Source of the DNA: Georgenia satyanarayanai
GTDB lineage: Bacteria > Actinomycetota > Actinomycetes > Actinomycetales > Actinomycetaceae
Assembly: GCF_023715365.1 (NCBI RefSeq)
Contig: NZ_JAMBNZ010000001.1
Coordinates: 248,001 to 312,000, forward strand
Direction: 5' to 3'
DNA length: 64,000 bases
This document shows, one piece after another, positions 46,464 to 55,830 of this stretch. Both the position numbers and the translations under genes were made by a program. Within the stretch, counting starts at the first letter, position 1. The number at the start of each line of letters is the position of its first letter. The notes beneath the pieces were generated by a model. The model had not been told where the DNA came from and searched no databases. It was given only the letters and a program-made list of their open reading frames with translations.

Positions 46464-48191
46464 ATGAAGCCGCTCGACCGGTTGCACGACGCGCTCGGAC
46501 TGCGCACCAGTCCCCGGATCTTCTTCCCGGCGGCGCTCGTCGCGATCATCTTCGTCGTCGGGACGATCCTGTTCACCGAGCAGGTCGACGCGGCCTTCGC
46601 CGGCGCGTCGGGCTGGATCATGTCGAACCTCGGGTGGTTCTACATCCTCGGAGTCACCGTCTTCCTGCTCTTCCTCGTCTACCTGGCGGCCAGCCGCTTC
46701 GGACGGGTGCGCCTGGGCGACCAGAAGCCGGAGCACTCGGGCCTCACCTGGTTCGCCATGCTCTTCGCGGCCGGTATCGGCTCGATCCTCATGTTCTGGG
46801 GCGTCGCGGAGCCGATCAACCACTACGCGAACCCGCCGATGCAGGACGTCGAGGGCCAGACCCAGGCCGCCGCGCGCGAGGCCATCGCCTTCACGCTCTA
46901 CCACTTCGGCCTCCACACCTGGGCGATCTTCGCGCTGCCGGCGCTGGGCTTCGCCTACTTCATGTACCGGCGCAACCTCCCGCCACGCGTGAGCTCGATC
47001 TTCCAGCCGCTGCTGGGTGAGAAGATCCACGGCCCGGTGGGGGCGGCGATCGACGTCGTCGCCGTCGTCGGCACGATCTTCGGCGTCGGCGTCTCCGTGG
47101 GCCTGGGCACCCTGCAGATCAACAGCGGGCTCAACACGCTGTGGGGTCTCGGGGAGAGCCGGCTCGTCCAGGTGCTCATCATCGTCGCCGTCTCGGCGAT
47201 CGCGGTCGTCTCGGTGAGCGTGGGGCTGGAGAAGGGCATCAAGCGGCTGTCGAACCTCAACATCATCCTCGCGGTCGGCCTGCTGTGCTTCGTCGTCGCC
47301 ACCGGTCCCACACTCTTCCTCGTCAAGGGGACGATCGAGTCGGTGGGTATCTACGCCTCGGCACTGCCGCAGCTCGCGTTTTGGAACGACACCGCGGGCG
47401 ACTCGGGCTGGCAGAACCAGTGGACGGTCTTCTACTGGGCGTGGACGATCTCGTGGTCGCCCTTCACCGGCATCTTCATCGCGAAGATCTCCAAGGGCCG
47501 CACGATCCGCCAGTTCGTCAGTGGGGTGCTCGCCGCACCGGTGCTCTTCAGCATCGTGTGGTTCGGTGTCTTCGGCTGGGCGTCCTTTGGGATCGAGCAG
47601 GAGACCCCGGGTGAGCTCGTCGGGCCGGTGGTCGAGCAGGGCGATGTCGCGACGGCGTTGTTCGTCTTCCTCGAGCACTTCCCGTTGACGACGGTGACCC
47701 AGATCCTCGCCGTCGTCCTCGTCGTCATCTTCTTCACGACGTCGGTCGACTCGGCCGGCCTCGTCATCGACTCGATCAGCAACGGCTACGAGGAGGAGGC
47801 GCCGGTCCGGCAACGGGTGTTCTGGACCATCGCGATGGGCGCGGTCGCCGCCACCATGCTCGCAGCCACCGGCGAGGGCGGGCTCGCGGCCCTCCAGCAG
47901 GTGATCATCGTCGTCGGCCTGCCGTTCTTCATCATCGGCTACGTGATGATCTACACGATCCTCGCGGCGTTGAAGGAGGACGCCGGGGAGTCCCCGCCCG
48001 TGCGGGCGCTGCGCTGGCGGCGGGTGCTGCCGCCGGAGGAGGCCGCGCGGCGCACCGTGGACGAGGAGTACGACAACGACACCTTCACCGTGGTCCCGGA
48101 GATCGAGCCGGGCCAGGAGCCCATCCCGGTCGACCCGATCCTCGTCGAGGACGACGACGAGCCGGCGACGGCGGGGCAACCTCGGCCATGA
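46464..48191 (+). CDS. BCCT-family glycine betaine/choline/carnitine transporter
   Basis: 575 residues with 12 membrane segments. Family signatures are FAAGIGSILMFWGVAEP and WTISWSPFTGIFIAKISKG. BCCT transporters import compatible solutes such as glycine betaine driven by Na+ or H+, protecting cells from osmotic stress. The acidic C-terminal about 70 residues may be an osmosensing tail, which is inference. TAACGT at 46416-46421 is a plausible -10 box and TAGGAG the ribosome site. The exact substrate cannot be read from sequence. Confidence 0.93.
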   Translation: MKPLDRLHDALGLRTSPRIFFPAALVAIIFVVGTILFTEQVDAAFAGASGWIMSNLGWFYILGVTVFLLFLVYLAASRFGRVRLGDQKPEHSGLTWFAMLFAAGIGSILMFWGVAEPINHYANPPMQDVEGQTQAAAREAIAFTLYHFGLHTWAIFALPALGFAYFMYRRNLPPRVSSIFQPLLGEKIHGPVGAAIDVVAVVGTIFGVGVSVGLGTLQINSGLNTLWGLGESRLVQVLIIVAVSAIAVVSVSVGLEKGIKRLSNLNIILAVGLLCFVVATGPTLFLVKGTIESVGIYASALPQLAFWNDTAGDSGWQNQWTVFYWAWTISWSPFTGIFIAKISKGRTIRQFVSGVLAAPVLFSIVWFGVFGWASFGIEQETPGELVGPVVEQGDVATALFVFLEHFPLTTVTQILAVVLVVIFFTTSVDSAGLVIDSISNGYEEEAPVRQRVFWTIAMGAVAATMLAATGEGGLAALQQVIIVVGLPFFIIGYVMIYTILAALKEDAGESPPVRALRWRRVLPPEEAARRTVDEEYDNDTFTVVPEIEPGQEPIPVDPILVEDDDEPATAGQPRP

Positions 48192-48229
48192 CGGGCGCCA
48201 CACGTGCGCCGCTGCGGCCGGGTACCTGG

Positions 48230-48235
48230 TAAAGT
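48230..48235 (+). promoter_or_regulatory. -10 box (TAAAGT) for rpsT
   Basis: TAAAGT fits TANNNT and lies about 140 bases upstream of rpsT. It predicts a long GC-rich leader that could carry a regulatory structure. No known motif is recognised in the leader. Confidence 0.5.
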
Positions 48236-48377
48236 ACCTCGCTGAGCCTCCGCCGGTCGTGCGGGGGCCGGCTTGCGGCCGACCACGGGTGTCCCCACTC
48301 CCCAGTCCCGGTCGTTGGCACAGCCCTCACCGACCCATTGTCTGATCGCTTCGGCGAAATGTAGGAGAAGTCCACAC

Positions 48378-48638
48378 GTGGCGAACATCAAGTCCCAGAA
48401 GAAGCGCATCCTCACCAACGAGAAGGCGCGTCTCCGCAACAAGGCCGTGAAGTCCGAGCTCAAGACGCACGTGCGTCGGGTGCGCGAGGCTGTCGCCGCA
48501 GGTGACAAGGAGACCGCGGCCACCGCGCTCCAGTCCGCCGGGCGCAAGCTCGACAAGGCCGCGAGCAAGGGCGTCATCCACGCCAACCAGGCCGCGCAGC
48601 GCAAGTCCAAGCTGGCCAAGCAGGTCGCGGGCCTGTAA
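48378..48638 (+). CDS. rpsT: 30S ribosomal protein S20
   Basis: 86-residue basic ribosomal protein beginning [18 protein letters not shown], with [20 protein letters not shown] near the C-terminus, both diagnostic for S20. It binds 16S rRNA early in 30S assembly. The GTG start has AGGAG upstream at good spacing. Confidence 0.97.
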   Translation: MANIKSQKKRILTNEKARLRNKAVKSELKTHVRRVREAVAAGDKETAATALQSAGRKLDKAASKGVIHANQAAQRKSKLAKQVAGL

Positions 48639-48655
48639 AGACCCGGCCCTCCCGC

Positions 48656-48691
48656 GACGGCGCCGTTCCCCACCCGGGGGGCGGCGCCGTC
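48656..48691 (+). terminator. Hairpin terminator after rpsT
   Basis: GACGGCGCCG (48656-48665) and CGGCGCCGTC (48682-48691) form a perfect 10-bp stem 18 bases after the rpsT stop. Confidence 0.8.
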
Positions 48692-48723
48692 GTCGTCCTG
48701 CCGGTCCTGCTCGAGGAGAGCCG

Positions 48724-49680
48724 ATGCTCCACCGGACCACCGCCCTGCCCGCCTGGCTGGCGGCGCTCCTCGCTGCCGCGATCGGCGCCGTCGTGCCCGT
48801 GCAGTCGCGGATCAACGGTGAGCTCGGCGCGCAGCTGGAGGACCCGGTCCTCGCCGCCGCGATGAGCTTCGGCGGCGGGCTCGTCGTCATGGTCGCCGTC
48901 GCGCTCGTGCTGCCGCGGGTACGCCGCGGGGTGCTGCGGCTGCCGGGAGCCGTCCGACGGCGCGAGCTGCCGCCCGCCTACCTCCTCGCGGGCACCATCG
49001 GCGCCCTGCTCGTCCTCACCCAGTCCGCCGTCGTCGCCGTCGTCGGGGTGGCGGTGTTCACGGTCGCGGTCGTCGCGGGGCAGACCCTGAGCGGGCTGCT
49101 CACCGACGCCGTCGGCTTCGCGCAGGACCTGCGCCGGCGCCCGACGCCGCAGCGGCTCGTGGGCGCCGGGCTCGTCCTCGTGGCGGTGGCGCTCGCGGCG
49201 TCCTCCTCCTTCACCGGCGACAGACCCTGGCAGGAACTGCTCCTGCCGGCCCTGCTGCCGCTCGTGGCCGGGCTGCTCACCGGCTTCCAGCACGCGGCGA
49301 ACGCGCGGGTGGGGGCCGTGGGCGGCTCGCCCCTCACGGCGACGGTGGCGAACTTCGTCGCCGGATCGGTCGCGCTCGTCGTCGCGGCGCTCGTGCGCGG
49401 CCGCGGGCTGCCGGACGAGCTGCCCAGGGAGTGGTGGCTGTACACCGGCGGGCTCTACGGCATCGTCTTCATCGCCGGCTCGGCGGCGATCGTGCCGCGG
49501 ACCGGCGTGCTGGTCCTCGGGCTCGGCTCGATCGCCGGCCAGCTCATCGGCTCGCTCGCGCTGGACCTCCTCGCGCCGGTGGCCGGCTCCGCCGTCAGCC
49601 CGACGACCGTGGCCGGGACGCTGCTCGCGCTCGTCGCGATCTCCCTCGCCTCCTTCCCCCGGCGCAGGGTGCGGCGGTAG
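48724..49680 (+). CDS. DMT-family transporter (DUF606/YdcZ-like)
   Basis: 318 residues with about ten membrane segments in two similar halves. The first half opens with PVQSRINGELGAQLEDP and the second has TGFQHAANARVG, a repeat typical of DUF606 (YdcZ) proteins of the drug/metabolite transporter group. The substrate is unknown. The ATG has GAGGAG at good spacing. It lies between rpsT and holA. Confidence 0.88.
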   Translation: MLHRTTALPAWLAALLAAAIGAVVPVQSRINGELGAQLEDPVLAAAMSFGGGLVVMVAVALVLPRVRRGVLRLPGAVRRRELPPAYLLAGTIGALLVLTQSAVVAVVGVAVFTVAVVAGQTLSGLLTDAVGFAQDLRRRPTPQRLVGAGLVLVAVALAASSSFTGDRPWQELLLPALLPLVAGLLTGFQHAANARVGAVGGSPLTATVANFVAGSVALVVAALVRGRGLPDELPREWWLYTGGLYGIVFIAGSAAIVPRTGVLVLGLGSIAGQLIGSLALDLLAPVAGSAVSPTTVAGTLLALVAISLASFPRRRVRR

Positions 49681-49745
49681 CGACCGCCACACCTGCCGCG
49701 GGGGACGGTGCGGGCGGTGTGGGCGGTCCGTGGCACGCTTGGGGC

Positions 49746-50744
49746 GTGCCCCCGAAGACCCGTCGCAGCACCCCGTCCGGACTGAGCTGGGACGAGGCCC
49801 CGCTCGCTCCTGTCGTGCTCGTGCGCGGCGCCGAGGGCGTGCTGAGCGACCGCGCCGTCGCGCGGGTCGTCGAGCAGGCCCGCGAGGCGGACGCCGGCAC
49901 CGAGGTCACCCGCCTCGACGCCGCCGCCTACGACCTCGGGCGCCTCGAGATGCTCGCCAGCCCCTCGCTGTTCGGTGAGGCGCGCTGCATCGTCATCAAC
50001 GGCGTCGAGAGCTGCACCGACGCCCTCATCGACGACACGATCACCTACCTGCGCGCCCCCGCCGACGACGTCACGCTCGTCCTGCAGCACAACGGCGGCG
50101 TGCGCGGCAAGCGCCTGCTCGACGCCGTGACCAAGGCCGGACACCCGGTGGTGGCCTGCGAGCCGGTCAAGCGCGACGCCGAGAAGGCCGCCTTCGTCGC
50201 CGCGGAGTTCACGCGCGCCCGGCGCCAGATCGACCAGGACGCGATCCAGGCCCTCGTCCAGGCGCTGGGCTCGGACCTGCGCGAGCTCGCCGCCGCGTGC
50301 ACCCAGCTCGTCGCGGACACGACCGGACGCATCGGCGCGGACGTCGTCGAGCAGTACCACGGGGGCCGGGTGGAGGCCACGGGCTTCAAGGTCGCCGACG
50401 CCGCCATCGCCGGTCACGCCGGCCAGGCCGTCACGCTGCTGCGGCACGCTGTCGAGACGGGCGCGAACCCCGTGGTGCTCGTCGCGGCACTGGCGGTCAA
50501 GCTCCGCACCATGGCCAAGGTCGAGGCGATGTCCGGCCGCGGTGGTGCGGGTGGCCTGGGCCTGGCGCCCTGGCAGGTGGACCAGGCGCGGCGCGAGCTC
50601 GCCGGTTGGGGGCCGGAGGGGCTGGCGCGCGCGATCACCGCCGTCGCCGCCGCGGACGCCGAGGTCAAGGGCCTGAGCCGGGACCCGGTCTTCGCCGTCG
50701 AGCGGGCGGTGCTGCGCATCGTCGCCAGCCGGGGCCGGCGGTGA
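49746..50744 (+). CDS. holA: DNA polymerase III subunit delta
   Basis: 332-residue clamp-loader subunit that opens the sliding clamp. Visible features: VVLVRGAEGVLSDRAVARVV at the start, LVLQHNGGVRGKRLLDAV, CEPVKRDAEKAAFV and a C-terminal helical region. The GTG at 49746 is preceded by CACGCT and six bases, a weak leaderless pattern. It overlaps the downstream Nudix gene (GTGA). It is near comEC-comEA, as often seen in actinomycetes. Confidence 0.93.
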   Translation: MPPKTRRSTPSGLSWDEAPLAPVVLVRGAEGVLSDRAVARVVEQAREADAGTEVTRLDAAAYDLGRLEMLASPSLFGEARCIVINGVESCTDALIDDTITYLRAPADDVTLVLQHNGGVRGKRLLDAVTKAGHPVVACEPVKRDAEKAAFVAAEFTRARRQIDQDAIQALVQALGSDLRELAAACTQLVADTTGRIGADVVEQYHGGRVEATGFKVADAAIAGHAGQAVTLLRHAVETGANPVVLVAALAVKLRTMAKVEAMSGRGGAGGLGLAPWQVDQARRELAGWGPEGLARAITAVAAADAEVKGLSRDPVFAVERAVLRIVASRGRR

Positions 50745-51250
50745 GCGACCCGTCCGGCAACGGCCCGGTCCACCGCTACCGCGTGGTGCCCGCCGCCTAC
50801 GTCGTCCTCCTCCGCGAGGAGGCGGACGGTGCGGACAGCGCGCTCCTCCAGCTGCGTACTGGGACCGGCTTCATGGACGGGCACTGGGCGTGCGGCGCGG
50901 CCGGGCACGTCGAGGCCGGGGAGAGCGTGCTTGCGGCCGCGGCGCGGGAGGCCGCCGAGGAGCTCGGCGTGGAGGTCGGCGCCACCGAGCTGCTGCCCCT
51001 CACCGTCATGCACCGCACCCAGGGCACGGGACTCGCGGTCGACGAACGGGTCGACTTCTTCTTCTCCTGCCGCCGTTGGCGCGGCGAGCCGCGCCCGCAG
51101 GAGGACAAGGTGGCGGACCTGCGCTGGGTGCGCCTGGACGCCCTCGACTCCCTCGCCGAGCCGGTGGTCCCCCACGAACGGCAGGTCCTCGACGGCCTCG
51201 CTGCCGACACCCTCACGCCCGTGACGACCTTCGGCTTCGCTCAGCACTGA
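50741..51250 (+). CDS. Nudix hydrolase
   Basis: 169 residues. The Nudix box is complete: GHVEAGESVLAAAAREAAEE followed by LGV, giving the metal-binding REAAEE helix. Such enzymes hydrolyse nucleoside diphosphates linked to another moiety; the substrate is unknown. The GTG start overlaps holA, and its 3' end overlaps the convergent comEC by 10 bases. Confidence 0.9.
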   Translation: MSDPSGNGPVHRYRVVPAAYVVLLREEADGADSALLQLRTGTGFMDGHWACGAAGHVEAGESVLAAAAREAAEELGVEVGATELLPLTVMHRTQGTGLAVDERVDFFFSCRRWRGEPRPQEDKVADLRWVRLDALDSLAEPVVPHERQVLDGLAADTLTPVTTFGFAQH

Positions 51251-53586
51251 GCGGCCAGACCGCCGTCGCCGGGAACGACGACGACGGCGCCGCACTCGTC
51301 GGTCCGCAGCACCAGGGCGCCGCCGCGCCCGTACAGCTCGAGCGTCGGGGGAGCCGGGTGCCCGAAGTCGTTGTCCGCGCCGACGCTGACCAGGGCGAGC
51401 CGCCCACCCACCGCCTCGGCGAGCGCGGGGAGCTGCGCCGCGGACCCGTGGTGCGGGACGAGGACGATGTCCACGCCGCCCGCTGCGAGCTCGCGGAGCA
51501 CGCCGCGCTGCCCGTCCGGCTCGAGGTCGCCGAGGGCGAGCACCGACAGGTCCGCGGTCTCGAGGCGCACGACGAGCGAGAGGTCGTTCGCGGCGTCGTC
51601 ATCGCCGGGGGCCGCCAGCTCGACCGCCCTCGGGGTGGGCCACAGCCCTTGCCACCGCACACCCTCCACCTCACCGGCGGTCCCCGCGCCTGCACGCTCG
51701 ACCGTAGCCCCCTCGTCCGCGAGCGCCGCCAGCACCTGCCGCTCGGCGGTGGCCGGGCCGTCGAAAGAGGTGAGGAGGGCGTGGTGGACGTCGACGGCGT
51801 CGAGAACCTCCGGCAACCCACCCACGTGGTCGGCGTGGAGGTGGGTGAGGACGAGGAGGTCGACCTCGCGCACACCGGCCGCGACCAGGCAGTCCGCGGC
51901 GGCCGGCCCGGCGGGACCGACGTCGACGACGACGGCGGATCGCGGCCCGCTGCGCAGCGCGAAGCCACTCCCCTGGCCGACGTCGCACTGGACGGCGAGC
52001 CAGTCGTCGGGGACGCCCGAGACGAGGCCGTCCAGCGCCCGGCGCGGACCCGGGACGAGGGCGAGCACGAGGACGAGGGCACCGACGCCCGCCCCGAGGA
52101 GCTGGGTGCCCGGGCCACGGCGGGCGAGCATGAGCGCGAGGACGGTGACGACGGCCAGCAGCACCGCACCGGCGAACCCGCCGAGCCACGGCAGCCGCGC
52201 CCCGGGCAGCTCGGCCCACCCGAGCGCGACCCACGCGATCCAGCCGGTGAACCAGCCCGCCGCCGCCGCGAGCGGCTCGGTGAGTCCGGGCAGCCACGGG
52301 GAGAGGACGGTCGCGACGACGCCGAGGACGGTCGCGGGCGGCACCGCGGGCGCGGCGAGGACGTTGGCCGGCACCGCGTAGGTGGCGACGGCCGGCTCGA
52401 GGAGGACGATGACCGGCGCGCAGCACACCTGCGCCGCTGCCGGCACGGCGACGACGTGGGCCAGCGTGCGGGGCATGCGGTGGGACAGGGCTTCGGCCCA
52501 CGGCCCGGACAAGACGACGAGGCCCGTGGTCGCGAGCACCGACAGGACGAAGCCGTAGGACCGGGCCAGCCACGGGTCGAGGAGGAGCAGGACGACGACC
52601 GCGCTGCACAGCGCCGGCAGGGCGCGCGCAGGGCGGCCGAGCAGCAGGGCGAGCAGGGCGACGGCGCCCATCGTCGCCGAGCGCAGCACGCTGGCCTCCG
52701 GCCGGACGAGGACGACGAAGCACACGAGCACCGCACCGCCGACTGCCGCGCGCATCCAGCGCGGCGCCCAGCTGAGCGCGGCGAGCACTGCGCCCAGGAC
52801 GATGGCGACGTGCGCGCCGGACACCGCGGTGATGTGGGTGAGGGAGACCGCCGTCATGGCGTCGTCGAGCTCGGGTGGCAGGCGGGAGTCGTCACCGACG
52901 GCGATGCCCGGCACGAGGCCACGGGCCTGCGCCGGGGCGTCCTCCACAGCGGCGACGAGCCCGCTGCGCATCCGGCTCGCGAGCCGCTCGTGGGCGGGCG
53001 GCGGCGCCTCGACCGTCGGGTCGGCGTGGACGATGACGAGCGCGACGACGTCCTCCCCCGGCTCGGTCTCGACGAGCCGACCGGTGAGGCGCACCCGGGC
53101 ACCGAGCTCGACGCCGGTCCAGCTCGGTGGCGCGAGGAGGAGCACCGGGGCCCGGGCGCGCGCCGTCAGCCCCCGGCCCACGACGAGGTCTGCCCGCAGC
53201 GGCACCGTCACCCGCTCCCCGCCCCCGCGCTCGGGCGGCGTGGTGATGGCGGAGGGGTCCCCCGTGACCGGACCGGTCACCGTGACGACCGCCCCGACCT
53301 CGACCAGCTCGGTGAGCAGCCCGCTCGCCCGCTGGTGGACGTGCGCGGCGACCGCCCCGAGCAGGAGCGCCGTGACGACGAGTGCGAGCACTGCGGTGGC
53401 CTGCGGCGTGGGCCCGGCACGGTCGCGGTGCCGTCCTCCGCCGCGCAGCGACCACGCGGTGCGGGCGGCAAGGAGCAGCAGGAGCGCGGCGCCCGCGACG
53501 GCGACCGGTGGTGGCAGGAGGACGCCGACGAAGGCGGCCGTCCACGCGGCGAGGGCGGCGGGCACGAGGCGCAGGTCGAGGGTCAC
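51241..53586 (-). CDS. comEC: DNA uptake channel protein ComEC/Rec2
   Basis: 781 residues. Membrane segments at the N-terminus, an OB-like periplasmic region, the Competence domain (LTHITAVSGAHVAIV) with many membrane segments, and a C-terminal metallo-beta-lactamase-like domain with THLHADHVGG. It would carry single-stranded DNA across the membrane in transformation. It overlaps comEA by four bases (GTGA). The genes are intact; competence of the organism is not proven by this. Confidence 0.95.
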   Translation of the reverse strand: MTLDLRLVPAALAAWTAAFVGVLLPPPVAVAGAALLLLLAARTAWSLRGGGRHRDRAGPTPQATAVLALVVTALLLGAVAAHVHQRASGLLTELVEVGAVVTVTGPVTGDPSAITTPPERGGGERVTVPLRADLVVGRGLTARARAPVLLLAPPSWTGVELGARVRLTGRLVETEPGEDVVALVIVHADPTVEAPPPAHERLASRMRSGLVAAVEDAPAQARGLVPGIAVGDDSRLPPELDDAMTAVSLTHITAVSGAHVAIVLGAVLAALSWAPRWMRAAVGGAVLVCFVVLVRPEASVLRSATMGAVALLALLLGRPARALPALCSAVVVLLLLDPWLARSYGFVLSVLATTGLVVLSGPWAEALSHRMPRTLAHVVAVPAAAQVCCAPVIVLLEPAVATYAVPANVLAAPAVPPATVLGVVATVLSPWLPGLTEPLAAAAGWFTGWIAWVALGWAELPGARLPWLGGFAGAVLLAVVTVLALMLARRGPGTQLLGAGVGALVLVLALVPGPRRALDGLVSGVPDDWLAVQCDVGQGSGFALRSGPRSAVVVDVGPAGPAAADCLVAAGVREVDLLVLTHLHADHVGGLPEVLDAVDVHHALLTSFDGPATAERQVLAALADEGATVERAGAGTAGEVEGVRWQGLWPTPRAVELAAPGDDDAANDLSLVVRLETADLSVLALGDLEPDGQRGVLRELAAGGVDIVLVPHHGSAAQLPALAEAVGGRLALVSVGADNDFGHPAPPTLELYGRGGALVLRTDECGAVVVVPGDGGLAAQC

Positions 53587-54542
53587 ACGCGCACCCGCTC
53601 CCGCAGCTTCTCCAGCGTGGCCGGCCCGATGCCCGCGACCTCGAGCAGCTCCTCCACGGAGTGGAAGGGCCCGTTCGCGTCGCGCCAGTCGAGGATGCGC
53701 TGCGCGATGGCAGGTCCTACGCCGGGCAGGGTGTCGAGGGCGGCGAGGTCGGCGGAGTTGAGGTCGACCACCCCGCCCTCGGCGGCAGGCTCGCCCGCGG
53801 CCGGTCCCGCATCCACGTCCGGCGGCGCTGCCCCAGCGCCCCGTGGCTCCTCCCCCGCCCGCGGCACGTACACCTGCTCCCCGTCGACGAGCGGCCTCGC
53901 GAGGTTGACCGCTGCCAGCTCGGCGTCCGGCTGCTCGCCGCCTGCCGCTGCGACGGCATCGGCCACGCGCGCTCCCAGTGGCAGCTCGACGACGCCGGGC
54001 CCGCGGACCGCCCCTGCGACGTGGACGACGACGACACCCGCCGGCGCGGCCTGCGGCTCCCGCGACGGCTCACCGGTGGCCGCGTCACCCGGCGCTGGAG
54101 GGGAGGCGGCGGGAGACGAGGCGGCGGGAGGCGCCTCCGACGTGGCCGGTGCTACGACCGCGCTCACCTCGGGCACCGGGACGGCGTCGGACGGTCCGAG
54201 GGCGATCGCGCGGGCCACCACCGCCCCCGCGAAGGCCGCCACCACCGCCAGTACCACGACGACCGCGCGGCCCGAGACGCTCCACCGCCGCACCGGCCGC
54301 TCCTGCGCGCCGACGGACCGCCTGCCACCGCCGGCACTGCCCACCGCTCCACCGCCGTCCCGGCTCCCGCGGCCTGCCGCCGCGCCGTCTTCCCAGCCCT
54401 GGTCCCCCTCACCGCTGACGATGCGGTCGAACTCACGCCCGGCGTCGTCGTCGAGGTCGAGGTGCCCGGACGTCGCCGTGTAGGCGCGGCGGGTCAGCGC
54501 CCGCAGCCGGGCCGCGGAGTCCGTCCGCCTCGTCGGTGCCAT
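53583..54542 (-). CDS. comEA: Competence protein ComEA (DNA receptor)
   Basis: About 319 residues. A cytoplasmic N-terminus, one membrane segment (about residues 90-115), a Pro/Ala spacer, an SLBB domain (VVVHVAGAVRGPGVVELP) and two C-terminal helix-hairpin-helix motifs (LDTLPGVGPAIAQRILDW and LLEVAGIGPATLEKL). It binds double-stranded DNA outside the membrane for ComEC. The ATG at 54542 is chosen because TACGGT lies seven bases upstream (leaderless); the ATG at 54575 is less likely. Confidence 0.93.
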   Translation of the reverse strand: MAPTRRTDSAARLRALTRRAYTATSGHLDLDDDAGREFDRIVSGEGDQGWEDGAAAGRGSRDGGGAVGSAGGGRRSVGAQERPVRRWSVSGRAVVVVLAVVAAFAGAVVARAIALGPSDAVPVPEVSAVVAPATSEAPPAASSPAASPPAPGDAATGEPSREPQAAPAGVVVVHVAGAVRGPGVVELPLGARVADAVAAAGGEQPDAELAAVNLARPLVDGEQVYVPRAGEEPRGAGAAPPDVDAGPAAGEPAAEGGVVDLNSADLAALDTLPGVGPAIAQRILDWRDANGPFHSVEELLEVAGIGPATLEKLRERVRV

Positions 54543-54656
54543 GCGCGTGACCGTACGGACCACGGCCCACGTCACCCGTTGCGGAGGTGCCCGCTCGGGG
54601 ACGGCACCTTCCCGCCGTCGCCCTGTGGAGCAGCGCTCAGCTCGGCCCGGGGACGG

Positions 54657-55556
54657 TCACTCGCCCGCTGGGGCGAGCGCCACGCCCACGACGCCGGGGC
54701 CCGTGTGCGCCCCCACGACGGCGGTGACCTCGCTGCGGACGATGCTCGCCACCTGCGCGCCCGTCTCCGTCAGGCGCTGCTCGAGCGCCACGGTGAGGGC
54801 GTCGGCGGCGTCGGTGTCAGCGAAGTGGTGGACGGCCACCCGGACCGGGCCGCCGTCGCCGCGTGGGGTGGCCGCGCCCGGTCCGCCTGCGGCCCGGACG
54901 GCGAGCTCGACGATGCGGCGCTGCGTACGCGCCGCTCCCCGCGCCGTCTCGGCGACCGCCAGCCGCCCGCCTCGCAGCGCGAGGATCGGGCGTACCCCGA
55001 GCGCCGAGCCGAGGAAGGCTCGCGCGGGGCCGATGCGGCCGCCTCGGGCGAGGTGGTGGAGGTCCGGGACGGCGAAGAGGACGCTGCTGCGGGCCGCGGT
55101 CTCGCGGGCGGCGGCAAGGACGCCGTCGGCACCGGCGCCGCGTGCCGCGCGCTCGGCGGCCGCGAGGGCCGCGAAGCCCGTCCCCGCGCCGACGGTGCGC
55201 GTGTCGACGACGTGCACGGGTGTCCCCCGCCGTGCGCTGACCTCCTCGGCCGCGAGGCGCGCGTGCCCGACGGTTCCCGACAGCTCGGCCGACAGGTGCA
55301 CGCACACGACGGCGGAGGCACCGTCGTCGACGGCCGCCTCCATCGCGTCGGCGAGCGCCTGCCGTGACGGGCCCGACGTCGTCGCCGTCCCACCGGCCCG
55401 CAGGTGCGCGGCGAGCTCCTCGCGGCTGAGGGCGTCATCGGGGTGGTCCGCGCCGTCGATCAGGACGCGCAGCGGGACCACCCGGATACTCAGGTGCTGC
55501 ACCGTCTGCGGTGAGAGCGAGGCCGTGGAGTCGGTGAGGACCACGACGCCGGGCAT
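54657..55556 (-). CDS. DegV family fatty-acid-binding protein
   Basis: 299 residues beginning GVVVLTDSTASLSPQ and containing TSGPSRQALADAME and HLSAELSGT, typical of DegV proteins (FakB-like), which bind fatty acids for phosphorylation by FakA. The ATG at 55556 follows GATGAT by six bases. No fakA partner is visible here. A DegV gene next to comEA is common in actinomycetes. Confidence 0.92.
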   Translation of the reverse strand: MPGVVVLTDSTASLSPQTVQHLSIRVVPLRVLIDGADHPDDALSREELAAHLRAGGTATTSGPSRQALADAMEAAVDDGASAVVCVHLSAELSGTVGHARLAAEEVSARRGTPVHVVDTRTVGAGTGFAALAAAERAARGAGADGVLAAARETAARSSVLFAVPDLHHLARGGRIGPARAFLGSALGVRPILALRGGRLAVAETARGAARTQRRIVELAVRAAGGPGAATPRGDGGPVRVAVHHFADTDAADALTVALEQRLTETGAQVASIVRSEVTAVVGAHTGPGVVGVALAPAGE

Positions 55557-55615
55557 CGCACCATCATCGCACCCTGGCCGGATCAGGAGGCGCTGGCCTG
55601 TGGCAGAGTCGCGCC

Positions 55616-55737
55616 ATGCGCCTGCTCGTGATCTTCGGCCCTCCCGCCGTGGGCAAGATGACGGTGGGGCGCGAGGTCGCGCGGCGCCCGAGGCGGCCGG
55701 CCGCATCCTCGCCTGGCTCGACGGTCCCGACGGGACC
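55616..55737 (+). pseudogene. Remnant of a P-loop ATPase gene
   Basis: The frame starts MRLLVIFGPPAVGKMTVG, a clear Walker A of a small kinase-like ATPase family, but coding sense is lost after REVA at 55681. From 55684, in another frame, APEAAGRILAWLDGPDG resembles the C-terminal end of the same family. About 100 or more residues between the two ends appear deleted. Confidence 0.7.
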
Positions 55738-55830
55738 GCCCACCGTCCTAGGTGCGCACTTCTGGCCGCTCGAGGACCGAGAAGCCACACCCAGGCGGTG
55801 GGCCGCGGTGTCGGCTCACGCCGGGACCGG

